From: Planctomycetota bacterium
GTDB lineage: Bacteria; Planctomycetota; Planctomycetia; Gemmatales; Gemmataceae
Assembly: GCA_016873095.1 (NCBI GenBank)
Contig: VGYC01000057.1
Location: forward strand, 1 to 37,753
Length of the DNA stretch: 37,753 nucleotides
Reading direction: 5' to 3'
Shown here: positions 25,694-33,230 of the stretch, piece after piece
Layout of the letters: each line of letters begins with the position of its first letter
Numbering within the stretch: the first letter of the stretch is position 1
Notes under the pieces: model-generated
The model's input: only the letters and a program-made list of their open reading frames with translations
Databases searched by the model: none
Told to the model about the DNA's origin: nothing
Position numbers and translations under genes: made by a program

Positions 25694-26554
25694 TCACTTC
25701 GTGGTTGGTAGAATGCGCAGCTTGGGCGCCGGGTGCAGATACTGTCCGCGTGCCTTTTCGACTTGCTGCGCGGTCCAGCGCGGCTGGCTAGCGCGGGCCA
25801 GTTCGGCGAGAACCGGAGCCATTTTCCGCGAGTGCATGACCGTGAAATGTGTCGTGTTGAGGTGCGTCATGGGAATGCCCTGGGCCTGGAGGTCGTCCGG
25901 CCATTGCGAGGCTGGAGAAACCAGCCCGTCGCCGAGCGGACCGCCGCCCACGACGCAGACGAAATCGACGTCGGGCGGAATGCGCCGGTTTGCACGCTGC
26001 TCGGCCGCAGTTCGCCGATAGGTTCGCGTCAACGACTCGATGAACTTTTCCTGTGCATTATGAACGCTGATGTCAGCCTGGCCCCAGCTCGAACCCAGGT
26101 TCGGCGCGCACACCTGCACGACCCGTGTCACGCCGGCGTTCGGATGATCCTCGACGAATAGCCGCGCCAGCAGACCGCCGGCGCTGTGCCCGATCAGGAC
26201 GATCTCGCGGTAGCCGAGAAAGCGCAGCTTCCGCACGGCCAGAGTCAATCCCGGCGCCCTGGCGATGACTTCCACCGCGGCGTTCTGGCTGTAGCAGAAG
26301 GCGAAGACGTCAGCGGCCAGGCCGAGTTCGTGTACCAGGGGCGTGCCGGGTTGTTGCCAGGCGTGAAACTCCGGCTGGGTCACAGCGTCGCGCTGCAATG
26401 GATGATAGCGTAAACCGGATATCAGGATGACGGCCCGCGGATGCCTCGAACCGGCCTGCACGTCCTTTGGCAACGGAGCGACCTGCTCGAAGCGCGTTTC
26501 GATCTTGGGGTCGGTGCCGGGAAGCAGACACAGGATAGACAGGATGGCGGGCAT
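25694..26554 (-). CDS. Alpha/beta hydrolase, lipase-like
   Basis: A 286-residue serine hydrolase of the alpha/beta fold. The nucleophile elbow GHSAGG (Ser124) follows a strand (REIVLI), as in PGAP1/lipase-like proteins. A C-terminal His candidate lies in NTTHFTVMHS. The ATG at 26554 begins a short hydrophobic N-terminus (MPAILSILCLLPG) that may be a signal peptide or anchor; a TTG five codons upstream is the alternative. It is transcribed to the left, toward the Gfo/Idh/MocA gene, with a 161-base gap holding nothing recognisable. The likely substrate is an ester, but this cannot be specified. Confidence 0.82.
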   Translation of the reverse strand: MPAILSILCLLPGTDPKIETRFEQVAPLPKDVQAGSRHPRAVILISGLRYHPLQRDAVTQPEFHAWQQPGTPLVHELGLAADVFAFCYSQNAAVEVIARAPGLTLAVRKLRFLGYREIVLIGHSAGGLLARLFVEDHPNAGVTRVVQVCAPNLGSSWGQADISVHNAQEKFIESLTRTYRRTAAEQRANRRIPPDVDFVCVVGGGPLGDGLVSPASQWPDDLQAQGIPMTHLNTTHFTVMHSRKMAPVLAELARASQPRWTAQQVEKARGQYLHPAPKLRILPTTK

Positions 26555-26674
26555 GGCTGGCTGGCGCAAATCACGTGAGTGCCGCAGGTCGGGATTCCAG
26601 GCCCGGCCTGCCGGACAGCCCTGGTAAGCCGTCCTGCGCTGAGGCGATATCCTGGAACTGCGCCCGCGTCCAGA

Positions 26675-27823
26675 TCAATAATCTGCAATCGACCCGTCGC
26701 GCAGGCGTTGCCAGGGCCAGATGAAACGCTGGCCAGGATTGGCGGCCACCTTGGCCATATCGCGCTCGTTTACTTCGATGCCCAGGCCGGGGCCTTGCGG
26801 TAGCGAGGCGTAACCTTCCTTGTCCACGGTCCAGCTCTTGCCGATGAAGCGCTCGCCCCACTGGATGACGCCCGGCGCCGTTTCGTGAATCAACAGAAGC
26901 GGGATGGACGCGGCGACATGCAGGCTGGCGCTGGCCCCCAGCGGCGTGGTCGTGCAGTGCGGTGCCAGCGGCACGAAGTAGGCCTCGGCCAGGATCGCGA
27001 TCTTCTTCATCTGCGTGATGCCGCCCGTGTGGGCCACGTCCGGCTGCAGGATGTCGATGGCGCGCTCCTGCAAGTACGGCAGCATCTCCCAGATGGTGCG
27101 ATCGCGCTCGCCGGTGGCCAGCGGGATGCGGATCTGCTCCTTGAGCCGCTTGAAGACCTCGATGTTGCCGGGGACGGCGACTTCCTCGATGAACAGCACA
27201 TCATATGGCTGGATGGCGGCGGCGAACTGAAGCAACGTCGCGGGCGGCACGGCACAGTGCGCGTCGAACATTACCGTGCCGTCCGGGCCGACGCGCTTGC
27301 GGGTGGCGCGGATGGCCTCGACCATGCGCGTGATGTCGGAAGGGTTGCCGGAATGATCGTAGATGCCGTGCGGCGGGACCTTGTGCGCCTTGTCCGTGGG
27401 GTAGACGCGGATGCGCTCGCGCGTCGGCCCGCCCAGGAGACGGTAGACCGGCACGCCCCAGAGCTTGCCGGCGATGTCCCACAAGGCCATGTCGAGGCCG
27501 GCTATGGTGTGCACCATGAACGGCCCGCCGCGCATGTCGCGGTGCGAGCGATACAGCTTCTGCCAGAGATGCTCGATGCGCGTCGGATTCTCGCCGTCGA
27601 GCAGCTCGAAGAGCGATCGCGCCAGGAGTTCTGCCGCACCCGGCTCCAGGGCGCTGATCTCGCCCCAGCCATCGATCTTCTGATTGGTTTCGATGCGGAC
27701 AAAGACCCTGGAGCCAACGCGATGCGTGCGCAAGGCGCGGATGCGGATGGCGGAGCCGCGGTCGGCGACGTTGGCTGCGGGGTTTTGACCGGGAGGTTGC
27801 TGAAGCTGGTCGATGTCGTTCAT
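26675..27823 (-). CDS. Enolase-superfamily dehydratase (MR/MLE type)
   Basis: A 382-residue member of the mandelate racemase/muconate lactonising group. Metal ligands Asp187 (MFDAHC), Glu213 (FIEEVA) and Glu239 (TGERD) are present. The general base pair His289 (APHC) with Asp262 (LQPDVAHTGG) is intact. The DxH pattern at 187-189 resembles galactonate dehydratase-like enzymes, so a sugar-acid dehydratase is a reasonable guess, though mannonate or other aldonates are equally possible. The N-terminal capping domain is complete. The ATG at 27823 has no clear ribosome site. It is in the same direction as the hydrolase gene, 120 bases before it. It may act with the oxidoreductase to the left in sugar-acid breakdown. 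Confidence 0.9.
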   Translation of the reverse strand: MNDIDQLQQPPGQNPAANVADRGSAIRIRALRTHRVGSRVFVRIETNQKIDGWGEISALEPGAAELLARSLFELLDGENPTRIEHLWQKLYRSHRDMRGGPFMVHTIAGLDMALWDIAGKLWGVPVYRLLGGPTRERIRVYPTDKAHKVPPHGIYDHSGNPSDITRMVEAIRATRKRVGPDGTVMFDAHCAVPPATLLQFAAAIQPYDVLFIEEVAVPGNIEVFKRLKEQIRIPLATGERDRTIWEMLPYLQERAIDILQPDVAHTGGITQMKKIAILAEAYFVPLAPHCTTTPLGASASLHVAASIPLLLIHETAPGVIQWGERFIGKSWTVDKEGYASLPQGPGLGIEVNERDMAKVAANPGQRFIWPWQRLRDGSIADY

Positions 27824-28363
27824 GTTGGATTACATTGTGCAATGAGTTGGGAAGTCGGCCGGCTTGCCCCTGAAAATGATATTCATGTCAGCGCGCGCTA
27901 CCCGAATGTGACACCTTTTTTCCCAGGCCCAGGGCGAAACCCATGAGCGCCTGGCAATCGCAAGAGGTGTGGGGCAAAGACGTTACGGCGATGGACCGGC
28001 CGCAAGCCGACCGGCTGTGGCATGGCCTGGTCGCGCGCGGCAGCATGACACTGTTGACAAGCATGTGGAAATCGGGCAAGACCACGCTCTTCAAGCCGCG
28101 TACCGATCGGCCTCGCGGGATCGCCGTCTCTTTATCGCCTTCCAGATTGCGTCGGCGGTCGCCCAGGCGATCCGGGCTGCAATGGCCATGCTCCTCCTCA
28201 GTCAATTGAAACGCTCGCGCCCCTGACAAAAGACATATCCTAATCGATGTGACGGGAAAAAAGCAACGAAGCGCGGTGTCCGATGCGAATGCGTGCAGCC
28301 CGTCCAGGCGATCGGATACAAGGAAGGTAACAAGCTGTTCCTGCATGAAGAGGAATTCGAACT
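27824..28363. other. Low-content region with a gene remnant
   Basis: A 540-base stretch that appears decayed. It holds the AAA-ATPase remnant described separately (27943 onward) and otherwise only short frames that I judge to be non-coding on both strands. No promoter or terminator was recognised with confidence. Confidence 0.45.
27943..28209 (+). pseudogene. Truncated P-loop ATPase remnant
   Basis: An 88-codon frame whose first 50 residues look like the N-terminal part of a RecA/AAA_25-type ATPase: a WHGLVARGSMTLLTS strand region leads to MWKSGKTTL, a Walker A motif with Lys-Thr-Thr. After about 28092 the sequence becomes Arg/Ser-rich and no longer protein-like, and Walker B and all later motifs are missing. 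It is therefore probably the broken 5' end of a longer ATPase gene. The family link rests on the Walker motif and preceding strand only. Confidence 0.5.
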
Positions 28364-28615
28364 ATGAAAACCATTACCGTACCGCCCCGGTCGGCCGAGA
28401 TCAATGCACTTTTGCAAGAGGCAAAGGTGGAAGATCTGATTGTCCGCACAGAAAGCGGCGACGAGTTCATGCTAACTGCTGTCGGCGATTTTGATCGTGA
28501 GATTTGTCAGACACGCCGAAACGCCAAGCTGATGACCCTGCTCGACCAGCGAGCAAAACAGACGCAAACAATATCGCTCGACAATGTCAAGCACCGGCTG
28601 GGCTTGAGCAAGTGA
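28364..28615 (+). CDS. Antitoxin-like small protein
   Basis: An 83-residue protein resembling Phd/YefM-type or orphan antitoxin-like proteins: a short N-terminal strand-helix (PRSAEINALLQEAK), EDLIVRTESGDEFMLTAVGDFDRE, and a C-terminal ISLDNVKHRLGL helix of the kind that often ends such proteins. The start at 28364 has GAAGAGGA at 28347-28354. Its stop overlaps by one base the ATG of a small membrane protein gene, so the two are probably translated together. No recognisable toxin follows, so the assignment is tentative and an orphan role is possible. Confidence 0.6.
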   Translation: MKTITVPPRSAEINALLQEAKVEDLIVRTESGDEFMLTAVGDFDREICQTRRNAKLMTLLDQRAKQTQTISLDNVKHRLGLSK

Positions 28616-28935
28616 TGTCATGTTGCGCTGTCGAATCTACGAGGGCTTCGTCCATGCAGACGTATCCAGCTTCGACTTCGGTTTGGAGACGACTCCGGCC
28701 GTTATGGGCGGGATCGCTCATTGGAGTTGCCTTGATGGTCTTGTTCTTGACTGTTGGGAGTCCAGAGAACTGGGATTTCAGCGACCGGACCTATGTGCAT
28801 GTGTGGGAAGGACAGACTGGCTCTAGTATTGGCTTCGGCGACTACGCGTCTGTGCCATATATGATGCCGATTGTCGGATTCTTTTCGGGTCTAATGCTAT
28901 TTCTGTGGAGAAAAGCGCGCGCAACTAGGTGTTGA
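28615..28935 (+). CDS. Small two-span membrane protein
   Basis: A 106-residue protein not recognised as a family. It has two predicted membrane spans: LWAGSLIGVALMVLFLTVG and MMPIVGFFSGLMLFLW, separated by a Trp/Asp-containing loop. The ATG at 28615 overlaps the preceding stop (ATGA arrangement); a later ATG at 28654 is also possible and would remove a Cys-rich first segment. The frame continues open upstream inside the antitoxin-like gene, which adds some doubt. If the pairing is real, a membrane-acting toxin is a possible reading, but nothing in sequence shows this. Confidence 0.5.
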   Translation: MSCCAVESTRASSMQTYPASTSVWRRLRPLWAGSLIGVALMVLFLTVGSPENWDFSDRTYVHVWEGQTGSSIGFGDYASVPYMMPIVGFFSGLMLFLWRKARATRC

Positions 28936-28949
28936 GGGTAACAACGCGC

Positions 28950-29594
28950 TCAAGTAAGCTCTGATAGCCGCCCGGCGATCATGAGCGCGTGCATGCTGGC
29001 GGCGAGCGCGCCCTGCACATCGTTCACGGGGTCGTCGCCTACAAGCAAGATTCGTTGTGGCAGCGCATCCGCCGTGCGGCAAACCGCCGCGAAAAACTCC
29101 GGACTCGGCTTTCGCCAGCCGATTTCCGAGCTGATCACAAGCCAGGTCAACGGCTCAAGCTCCGGCAGGCCCGCCACGACTTCCCGCAGCCTGCGATCGA
29201 AGTTCGATGCCATGCCCAGCCGATAACCTCTGTCTTGCAACTGTCGGAGCACGTGGCCCGCCGAGGGATCGACACGCCAGGCCGCAGGCCGGGCGAAGTG
29301 CTCGTACAGGTCGCGAAAGCACGCGTCCGGATCGGCAGCATCGTCCAGCACGGCGGCGACAATGTTCTGCCAGCGCTGCCGTTCGCGTTCCTCGCTGGTG
29401 CGCAGGCCTCCCGCCAGATCGGCAGCCTCCTCGCGGGCGAAAGCGGCGGCGAAGCGCAGGCGAATCTCGTTGACGGTGAGCCGGCTGCCGTGGCGTCTTC
29501 CGACCTCGGCATAGATGGCGGCCGCCGAAGGTTCGGGGAATAACAGCGTCCCCACGGCGTCAAAAAAAATCGCTTGCACCTCCGCCGGAATCAT
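28950..29594 (-). CDS. HAD-superfamily hydrolase (REG-2-like)
   Basis: A 214-residue haloacid-dehalogenase-fold hydrolase. Motif I is FFDAVGTLL with the nucleophile Asp12; the usual second Asp two residues later is Val14, as seen in REG-2/HDHD3-like members. Motif II Ser lies in MASNFD, motif III Lys in GWRKPSP and motif IV acids in VGDDPVND. A helical cap lies between motifs I and II. It may be a phosphatase with altered acid/base chemistry. The ATG at 29594 is 61 bases from the divergent dapA start, so the two share a short promoter region. Confidence 0.85.
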   Translation of the reverse strand: MIPAEVQAIFFDAVGTLLFPEPSAAAIYAEVGRRHGSRLTVNEIRLRFAAAFAREEAADLAGGLRTSEERERQRWQNIVAAVLDDAADPDACFRDLYEHFARPAAWRVDPSAGHVLRQLQDRGYRLGMASNFDRRLREVVAGLPELEPLTWLVISSEIGWRKPSPEFFAAVCRTADALPQRILLVGDDPVNDVQGALAASMHALMIAGRLSELT

Positions 29595-29655
29595 GGTTCA
29601 TATCCTAGCAGGGACCGCCGCGTGCGGCTTATTGCGCGAACGAGGAACATCTGCC

Positions 29656-30555
29656 ATGAAGACCAAGGGTGAGCAATTTGCTGGACTGACGGTGGCGCTG
29701 ATCACGCCATTCAAGAACGGCGACATCGATTTCGACCGTCTCGGCAAGCTGGTCGACTGGCACGTCGAACAGGGGACCGATTGTCTGGCACCGGTTGGCA
29801 CCACGGGCGAGTCGCCGACGCTGAGCCACGAGGAGCACGAGCGTATCATTGCCGCCGTCGTCGAGCGCGCCCGCAAGCGGATCAAGGTCATGCCGGGAAC
29901 CGGGTCCAACAGCACCAAGGAGGCCATACGCCTGACGCGTTTCGCCGCCAAGGCCGGCGCCGATGGGGCACTCATGGTCGGTCCGTACTACAACAAGCCG
30001 ACGCAAGAGGGCTATTACCGGCACTTCGCCGCCGTGGCCGACGCCGTCGATCTGCCCATCGTGCTTTACAACATTCCCGGCCGGACCGGCTCGAACATCT
30101 TGCCGGAGACGATCGCCCGGCTGGCACAGCTGCCGCAGATCGTCGCTGTCAAGGAAGCGACCGGCTCGCTCGACCAGGCTTCGCAGATTCTCGCGCTGTG
30201 CAATCTGACGATCCTGAGCGGCGACGACAGCCTGACGTTGCCGCTGATGAGCATCGGCGGGCGGGGAGTGATCTCGGTGGTGGGCAACATCGTGCCCCGC
30301 GACATGAAGGCCATGGTCCGCGCCTTCGATGCCGGTGAACTCCACAAGGCTCAGGAATGGCATCGCCGGCTGTTCCCGCTATGCCGTGACATGCTTGGCG
30401 CCGCGACCAATCCGATTCCCATCAAGACTGCGATGAAACTCCTCGGCCAGGACAGCGGCGAACTCCGCCTCCCCATGTGCTCGATGGACGACGCCGGCGA
30501 GTCGCGGCTGCGCAAGACGCTCAGGGAATACGGACTGAGTCTGAAGGACGAATGA
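29656..30555 (+). CDS. dapA: 4-hydroxy-tetrahydrodipicolinate synthase
   Basis: A 299-residue class I aldolase that condenses pyruvate with aspartate semialdehyde in the diaminopimelate/lysine pathway, in the cytoplasm. The Schiff-base Lys166 is in VAVKEATG, the proton-relay Tyr138 in [10 protein letters not shown], and Thr49-Thr50 in GTTGESPTL. Length and motifs are typical of DapA, although close relatives such as N-acetylneuraminate lyase share this fold; the GTTGE and YNIPGRTG patterns favour DapA. The frame is open back to 29515, but ATG 29656 has GAGGA at 29642-29646 and gives the canonical N-terminus. No other lysine genes are adjacent. Confidence 0.93.
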   Translation: MKTKGEQFAGLTVALITPFKNGDIDFDRLGKLVDWHVEQGTDCLAPVGTTGESPTLSHEEHERIIAAVVERARKRIKVMPGTGSNSTKEAIRLTRFAAKAGADGALMVGPYYNKPTQEGYYRHFAAVADAVDLPIVLYNIPGRTGSNILPETIARLAQLPQIVAVKEATGSLDQASQILALCNLTILSGDDSLTLPLMSIGGRGVISVVGNIVPRDMKAMVRAFDAGELHKAQEWHRRLFPLCRDMLGAATNPIPIKTAMKLLGQDSGELRLPMCSMDDAGESRLRKTLREYGLSLKDE

Positions 30556-30599
30556 TGAACGGAAGAGATAGGACGCTGTCCTTCATCCTTAAAAAGTGT

Positions 30600-30627
30600 T
30601 TGACCCTGTCGGAACAGCCGCTATCTT
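30600..30627 (+). promoter_or_regulatory. Candidate promoter for the ArsR-carA unit
   Basis: TTGACC (30600-30605, five-of-six match to -35) is followed after 16 bases by TATCTT (30622-30627, four-of-six). It lies about 40 bases before the start of the ArsR-type gene, in the right place to drive it together with carA. Confidence 0.5.
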
Positions 30628-30668
30628 AGGCCTAGCATCCCGAAGAAAACAAACCAGGAGGGACAGCC

Positions 30669-31079
30669 TTGAGCACCATGACGGCTGAAGTTGTCAAGCC
30701 CCGCGCGACGAAACCGCCGCCCAGGCCGGCATCGAAGATCAAGGCGTCGGAACGCACCATCGAAGGCTGGACGGAGATTTTCAAGCTGCTGGCCGACCGA
30801 TCGCGACTCAAGATTCTTCTCGCCCTGGCCCAGGATGGCGAGATGCATGTGTCCGCCCTGTGTGACCTGCTGGGACAATCACAGCCTGCCGTCAGCCATC
30901 ATCTCACTCTCCTGCGCATGCGCAACCTGGTAGGCTTCCGCCGCGACGGCAAACATAACTTCTACCGGCTGAACTCAAATCTGGTCGGCGATCTTCTTGA
31001 GCAATTCTTCACCGACACAGGCAATGGCCACAAGCTCCTGCAATTTGATGATTTCTCACTGGCCTATCGGAAAAAATAG
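30669..31079 (+). CDS. ArsR-family winged-helix transcription regulator
   Basis: A 136-residue DNA-binding protein. A basic Pro-rich N-terminal tail (KPPPRPASKIK) precedes the winged helix: LLADRSRLKILLALAQDGEMHVSALCDLLGQSQPAVSHHLTLLRMRNLVGFRRDGKHNFYRL-type order, with the recognition helix QSQPAVSHHLTLLR. The ELCVCDL metal site of ArsR/SmtB is not present (only one Cys, in ALCDLL), so a metal-independent signal is likely. Translation starts at TTG 30669, because GGAGGG (30657-30662) is correctly spaced for it and too far from the ATG at 30678. The stop is three bases before carA, indicating tight coupling; it may regulate carA. Confidence 0.85.
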   Translation: MSTMTAEVVKPRATKPPPRPASKIKASERTIEGWTEIFKLLADRSRLKILLALAQDGEMHVSALCDLLGQSQPAVSHHLTLLRMRNLVGFRRDGKHNFYRLNSNLVGDLLEQFFTDTGNGHKLLQFDDFSLAYRKK

Positions 31080-31082
31080 TTC

Positions 31083-32201
31083 ATGTCGGCAACGCAAGCG
31101 AAACTCGCTCTCGAGGATGGCACGATCTACACCGGCACGGGATTCGGCGCCGCCGGCGAGACATTCGGCGAAGTCGTTTTCAACACCAGCATGACAGGCT
31201 ACCAGGAGGTGCTGACCGACCCTTCGTACAAGGGCCAGCTGGTGGTCATGACCTATCCGCTCATCGGCAACTACGGGATCAATCTCGAAGACCGCGAATC
31301 GGCCCGGCCTCAGGTGGAGGGCTTCATCGTCCGCGAGCGCGCACGCTGGCCAAGCAACTTCCGTTCCTCGGGCACGCTGGAGAGTTACTTCGCCGAGCAC
31401 AATATCATCGGTCTGGAGGGCATCGACACCCGCGCCCTGGTCCGCCGACTGCGCGTCCGCGGCACCATGACCGGCATCCTGTCCACCACCGATCTCGACG
31501 ATCACTCGCTGGTGCGCAAAGCACAATCGTACCCGAATATCGTCGGTCGCGATCTCGTCAAGCAGGTCGTGCCGGACCGAGCTTCCAGCTGGGAGGAAGG
31601 CTTCATCAGCCCGTTCGCTTCTCAGGAACTGGCGCCGCGTCCGGGTTGCCCACACGTCGTCGCACTCGACTTCGGCATGAAGTGGAATATCCCGCGCTGC
31701 CTGGTGCAAACGGGTTGCCGTGTTACCGTAGTCCCGGGCACCGCCAGCGCCGACCAGGTTTTTGCCCTCAAACCCGACGGCATCTTCCTGTCAAACGGCC
31801 CCGGTGATCCCGAGCCGCTCAGCTACGCCATCGACACCATCCGCGGCCTGGTCGGCAAGAAGCCGATGTTCGGCATCTGCCTGGGACATCAACTCCTGGG
31901 ACTGAGCCTGGGAGCGAAAACATTCAAGCTCAAGTTCGGCCATCGTGGTGCCAACCAACCCGTCCTCAACCGGCAAACCAACAAGGTCGAGATCACCACG
32001 CAGAACCACGGTTTCGCCGTTGCCCTCGACTCGCTGCCTGCGGACCTGGAGCCGACGCACATGAACCTCAACGACGGCACGCTGGAAGGGATGCGCCATC
32101 GCCGTTATCCGCTTTTCAGCGTGCAGTACCACCCGGAAGCTTCCGCCGGCCCGCACGACAGCACCTACCTCTTCGAGGAGTTCCGCAGGATGCTGGCGTG
32201 A
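31083..32201 (+). CDS. carA: Carbamoyl-phosphate synthase small (glutaminase) subunit
   Basis: A 372-residue glutaminase subunit that releases ammonia from glutamine for the large CarB subunit, feeding pyrimidine and arginine synthesis. The N-terminal CPSase domain begins ALEDGTIYTGTGFG and includes FNTSMTGYQEVLTDPSY. The class I amidotransferase domain has the nucleophile Cys266 in GICLGHQ and the His350-Glu352 pair in QYHPEAS. All catalytic residues are intact. It starts three bases after the ArsR-type regulator with only a weak ribosome site, so coupling is expected. carB is not adjacent in this window and must lie elsewhere. Confidence 0.97.
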   Translation: MSATQAKLALEDGTIYTGTGFGAAGETFGEVVFNTSMTGYQEVLTDPSYKGQLVVMTYPLIGNYGINLEDRESARPQVEGFIVRERARWPSNFRSSGTLESYFAEHNIIGLEGIDTRALVRRLRVRGTMTGILSTTDLDDHSLVRKAQSYPNIVGRDLVKQVVPDRASSWEEGFISPFASQELAPRPGCPHVVALDFGMKWNIPRCLVQTGCRVTVVPGTASADQVFALKPDGIFLSNGPGDPEPLSYAIDTIRGLVGKKPMFGICLGHQLLGLSLGAKTFKLKFGHRGANQPVLNRQTNKVEITTQNHGFAVALDSLPADLEPTHMNLNDGTLEGMRHRRYPLFSVQYHPEASAGPHDSTYLFEEFRRMLA

Positions 32202-32502
32202 CAATCTTGTTCACGTTTCGCGCTCGGTGGATATTGTCGGCGCTTCGGCACTCCGGTGGCATTCCGCGGGGCCAAGGAGTTGGACTTGCCTGAGGAGGAA
32301 GTGGGAGAAGATTGGGAAGCAGTCCTCAAAGCAGGCAAATCGATGGTGCTGGCATACATTGACCGCCCGAGTCTGGGTCGAGATCGGTTGCAGAGCGCAT
32401 TAGCGGTTACAATCGGGTTTGTTGACGGTTCGCTGGAAAGCGAGGCGTCATCAACCAGCGATTCACTTGCTCTTCCGTATCGCCGACGGGTACAATCGCA
32501 AC
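32202..32502. other. Region between carA and the RelE/ParE-like module
   Basis: About 300 bases. A frame from a GTG at 32256 has an acidic, protein-like segment (LDLPEEEVGEDWEAVLKAGK) but no ribosome site and no recognised family, and it could be a gene remnant. TACAAT at 32491-32496 is a good -10 element only seven bases before the next ATG. Confidence 0.4.
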
Positions 32503-32503
32503 A
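32491..32503 (+). promoter_or_regulatory. -10 element for a likely leaderless gene
   Basis: TACAAT (32491-32496, five-of-six match to TATAAT) lies only six bases before the ATG at 32503, so transcription would begin at or next to the start codon. TTGCTC at 32467-32472 is a weak -35 at 18-base spacing. No ribosome site precedes the ATG. Confidence 0.4.
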
Positions 32504-32865
32504 TGGACACAAACAACGATTCACCGGCGATGGATGATGTGGTCCAGGAGCTGCCCTTTGCATGCCAGGCGCTCTACGACCTTGCGGCGAAGTTCAAGGA
32601 ACTATCGAGCAGGGCGCCGCACGATGTCTCTCTGCGGGAGTTGGCGGCCAAGCTGGAGCAAGCGCATCTTGAAGCGCGCAGCGCGCTGTTGCAGCTTGAC
32701 AGTCGACTACGTGCGGGCCTGGAGTTCGCACCGGAAGTCCGGCGCCTGGCGTTTCAGGACTTCAACGAGGAACAAGCGATCGCCGGCATCCGCGAGATTG
32801 AGCAAACAGGCGGAGCGCAACTGAAGGACTTTATGGCCGAGCTCGAAGAGGCCAGCCATGGCTGA
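32503..32865 (+). CDS. Putative antitoxin-like partner of RelE/ParE-like gene
   Basis: A 120-residue, mostly helical acidic protein that I do not recognise by family. Long helices (for example DVSLRELAAKLEQAHLEARSALLQLD split across two turns) could form a coiled coil or dimer. Its last eight bases overlap the start of the next gene, which looks like a RelE/ParE-fold protein, and this gene order (helical protein first, RelE-like second, overlapping) suits an antitoxin. No DNA-binding motif is clear. A second in-frame ATG at 32530 is an alternative start. No ribosome site lies before 32503, but a -10 element sits directly upstream. Confidence 0.5.
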   Translation: MDTNNDSPAMDDVVQELPFACQALYDLAAKFKELSSRAPHDVSLRELAAKLEQAHLEARSALLQLDSRLRAGLEFAPEVRRLAFQDFNEEQAIAGIREIEQTGGAQLKDFMAELEEASHG

Positions 32866-33178
32866 GGCGACCAACGGTCGTTTACGCTACCGCGTCGTCT
32901 ATTCCGAACTCGTCCGCCGCCATACTCGCCAGCTTGTCTTGCGGGCTCGTGAGTTAGGCGTCTCCGGCGAAGTCATCGCAGCCATCAAGAAGATCAACGA
33001 TCTGCTTGAAAGGTATCCGAAGTTTGGCGATCCGCTGCAGGAACTTGTTCTGGAATCTGCGCAAGAGTGGATGGTCACCGTACCTCCCTTAGTCGTGAAA
33101 TACATCGTCAACGACGCGCGCCGGCTGGTTATGGTCGTCACGCCATTCGCGCCGCTTCCAGATACTGGTCTGAACTGA
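32858..33178 (+). CDS. RelE/ParE-like toxin candidate
   Basis: A 106-residue basic protein with the RelE/ParE-like pattern: an N-terminal YRVVYSELVRRHTRQLV strand-helix, a helical middle (AAIKKINDLLERYPKFGDP), and late strands MVTVPPLVVKYIVNDARRLVMVVT. RelE/ParE-family toxins cleave mRNA on the ribosome or poison gyrase; which, if either, applies here is not visible, and catalytic residues are not obvious. The ATG at 32858 lies inside the previous gene (eight-base overlap) and follows AGAGG. The overlap supports a two-gene toxin-antitoxin module, but orphan RelE-like proteins without toxicity are common in Planctomycetes. Confidence 0.6.
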   Translation: MAEATNGRLRYRVVYSELVRRHTRQLVLRARELGVSGEVIAAIKKINDLLERYPKFGDPLQELVLESAQEWMVTVPPLVVKYIVNDARRLVMVVTPFAPLPDTGLN

Positions 33179-33230
33179 CGGCCGCGAGCGCGTTCGCCGA
33201 GCGCGTTCTTCGAACGCGAAACGTAAACAG

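Noticed and set aside
27888-28346. 152-codon minus-strand frame
   Set aside because: Cys/Ser/Arg-rich without any family pattern; overlaps the ATPase remnant and looks non-coding.
32256-32537. 93-codon frame from GTG with an acidic segment
   Set aside because: No ribosome site and no family match; it overlaps the start of the RelE/ParE-like module. At most a remnant.
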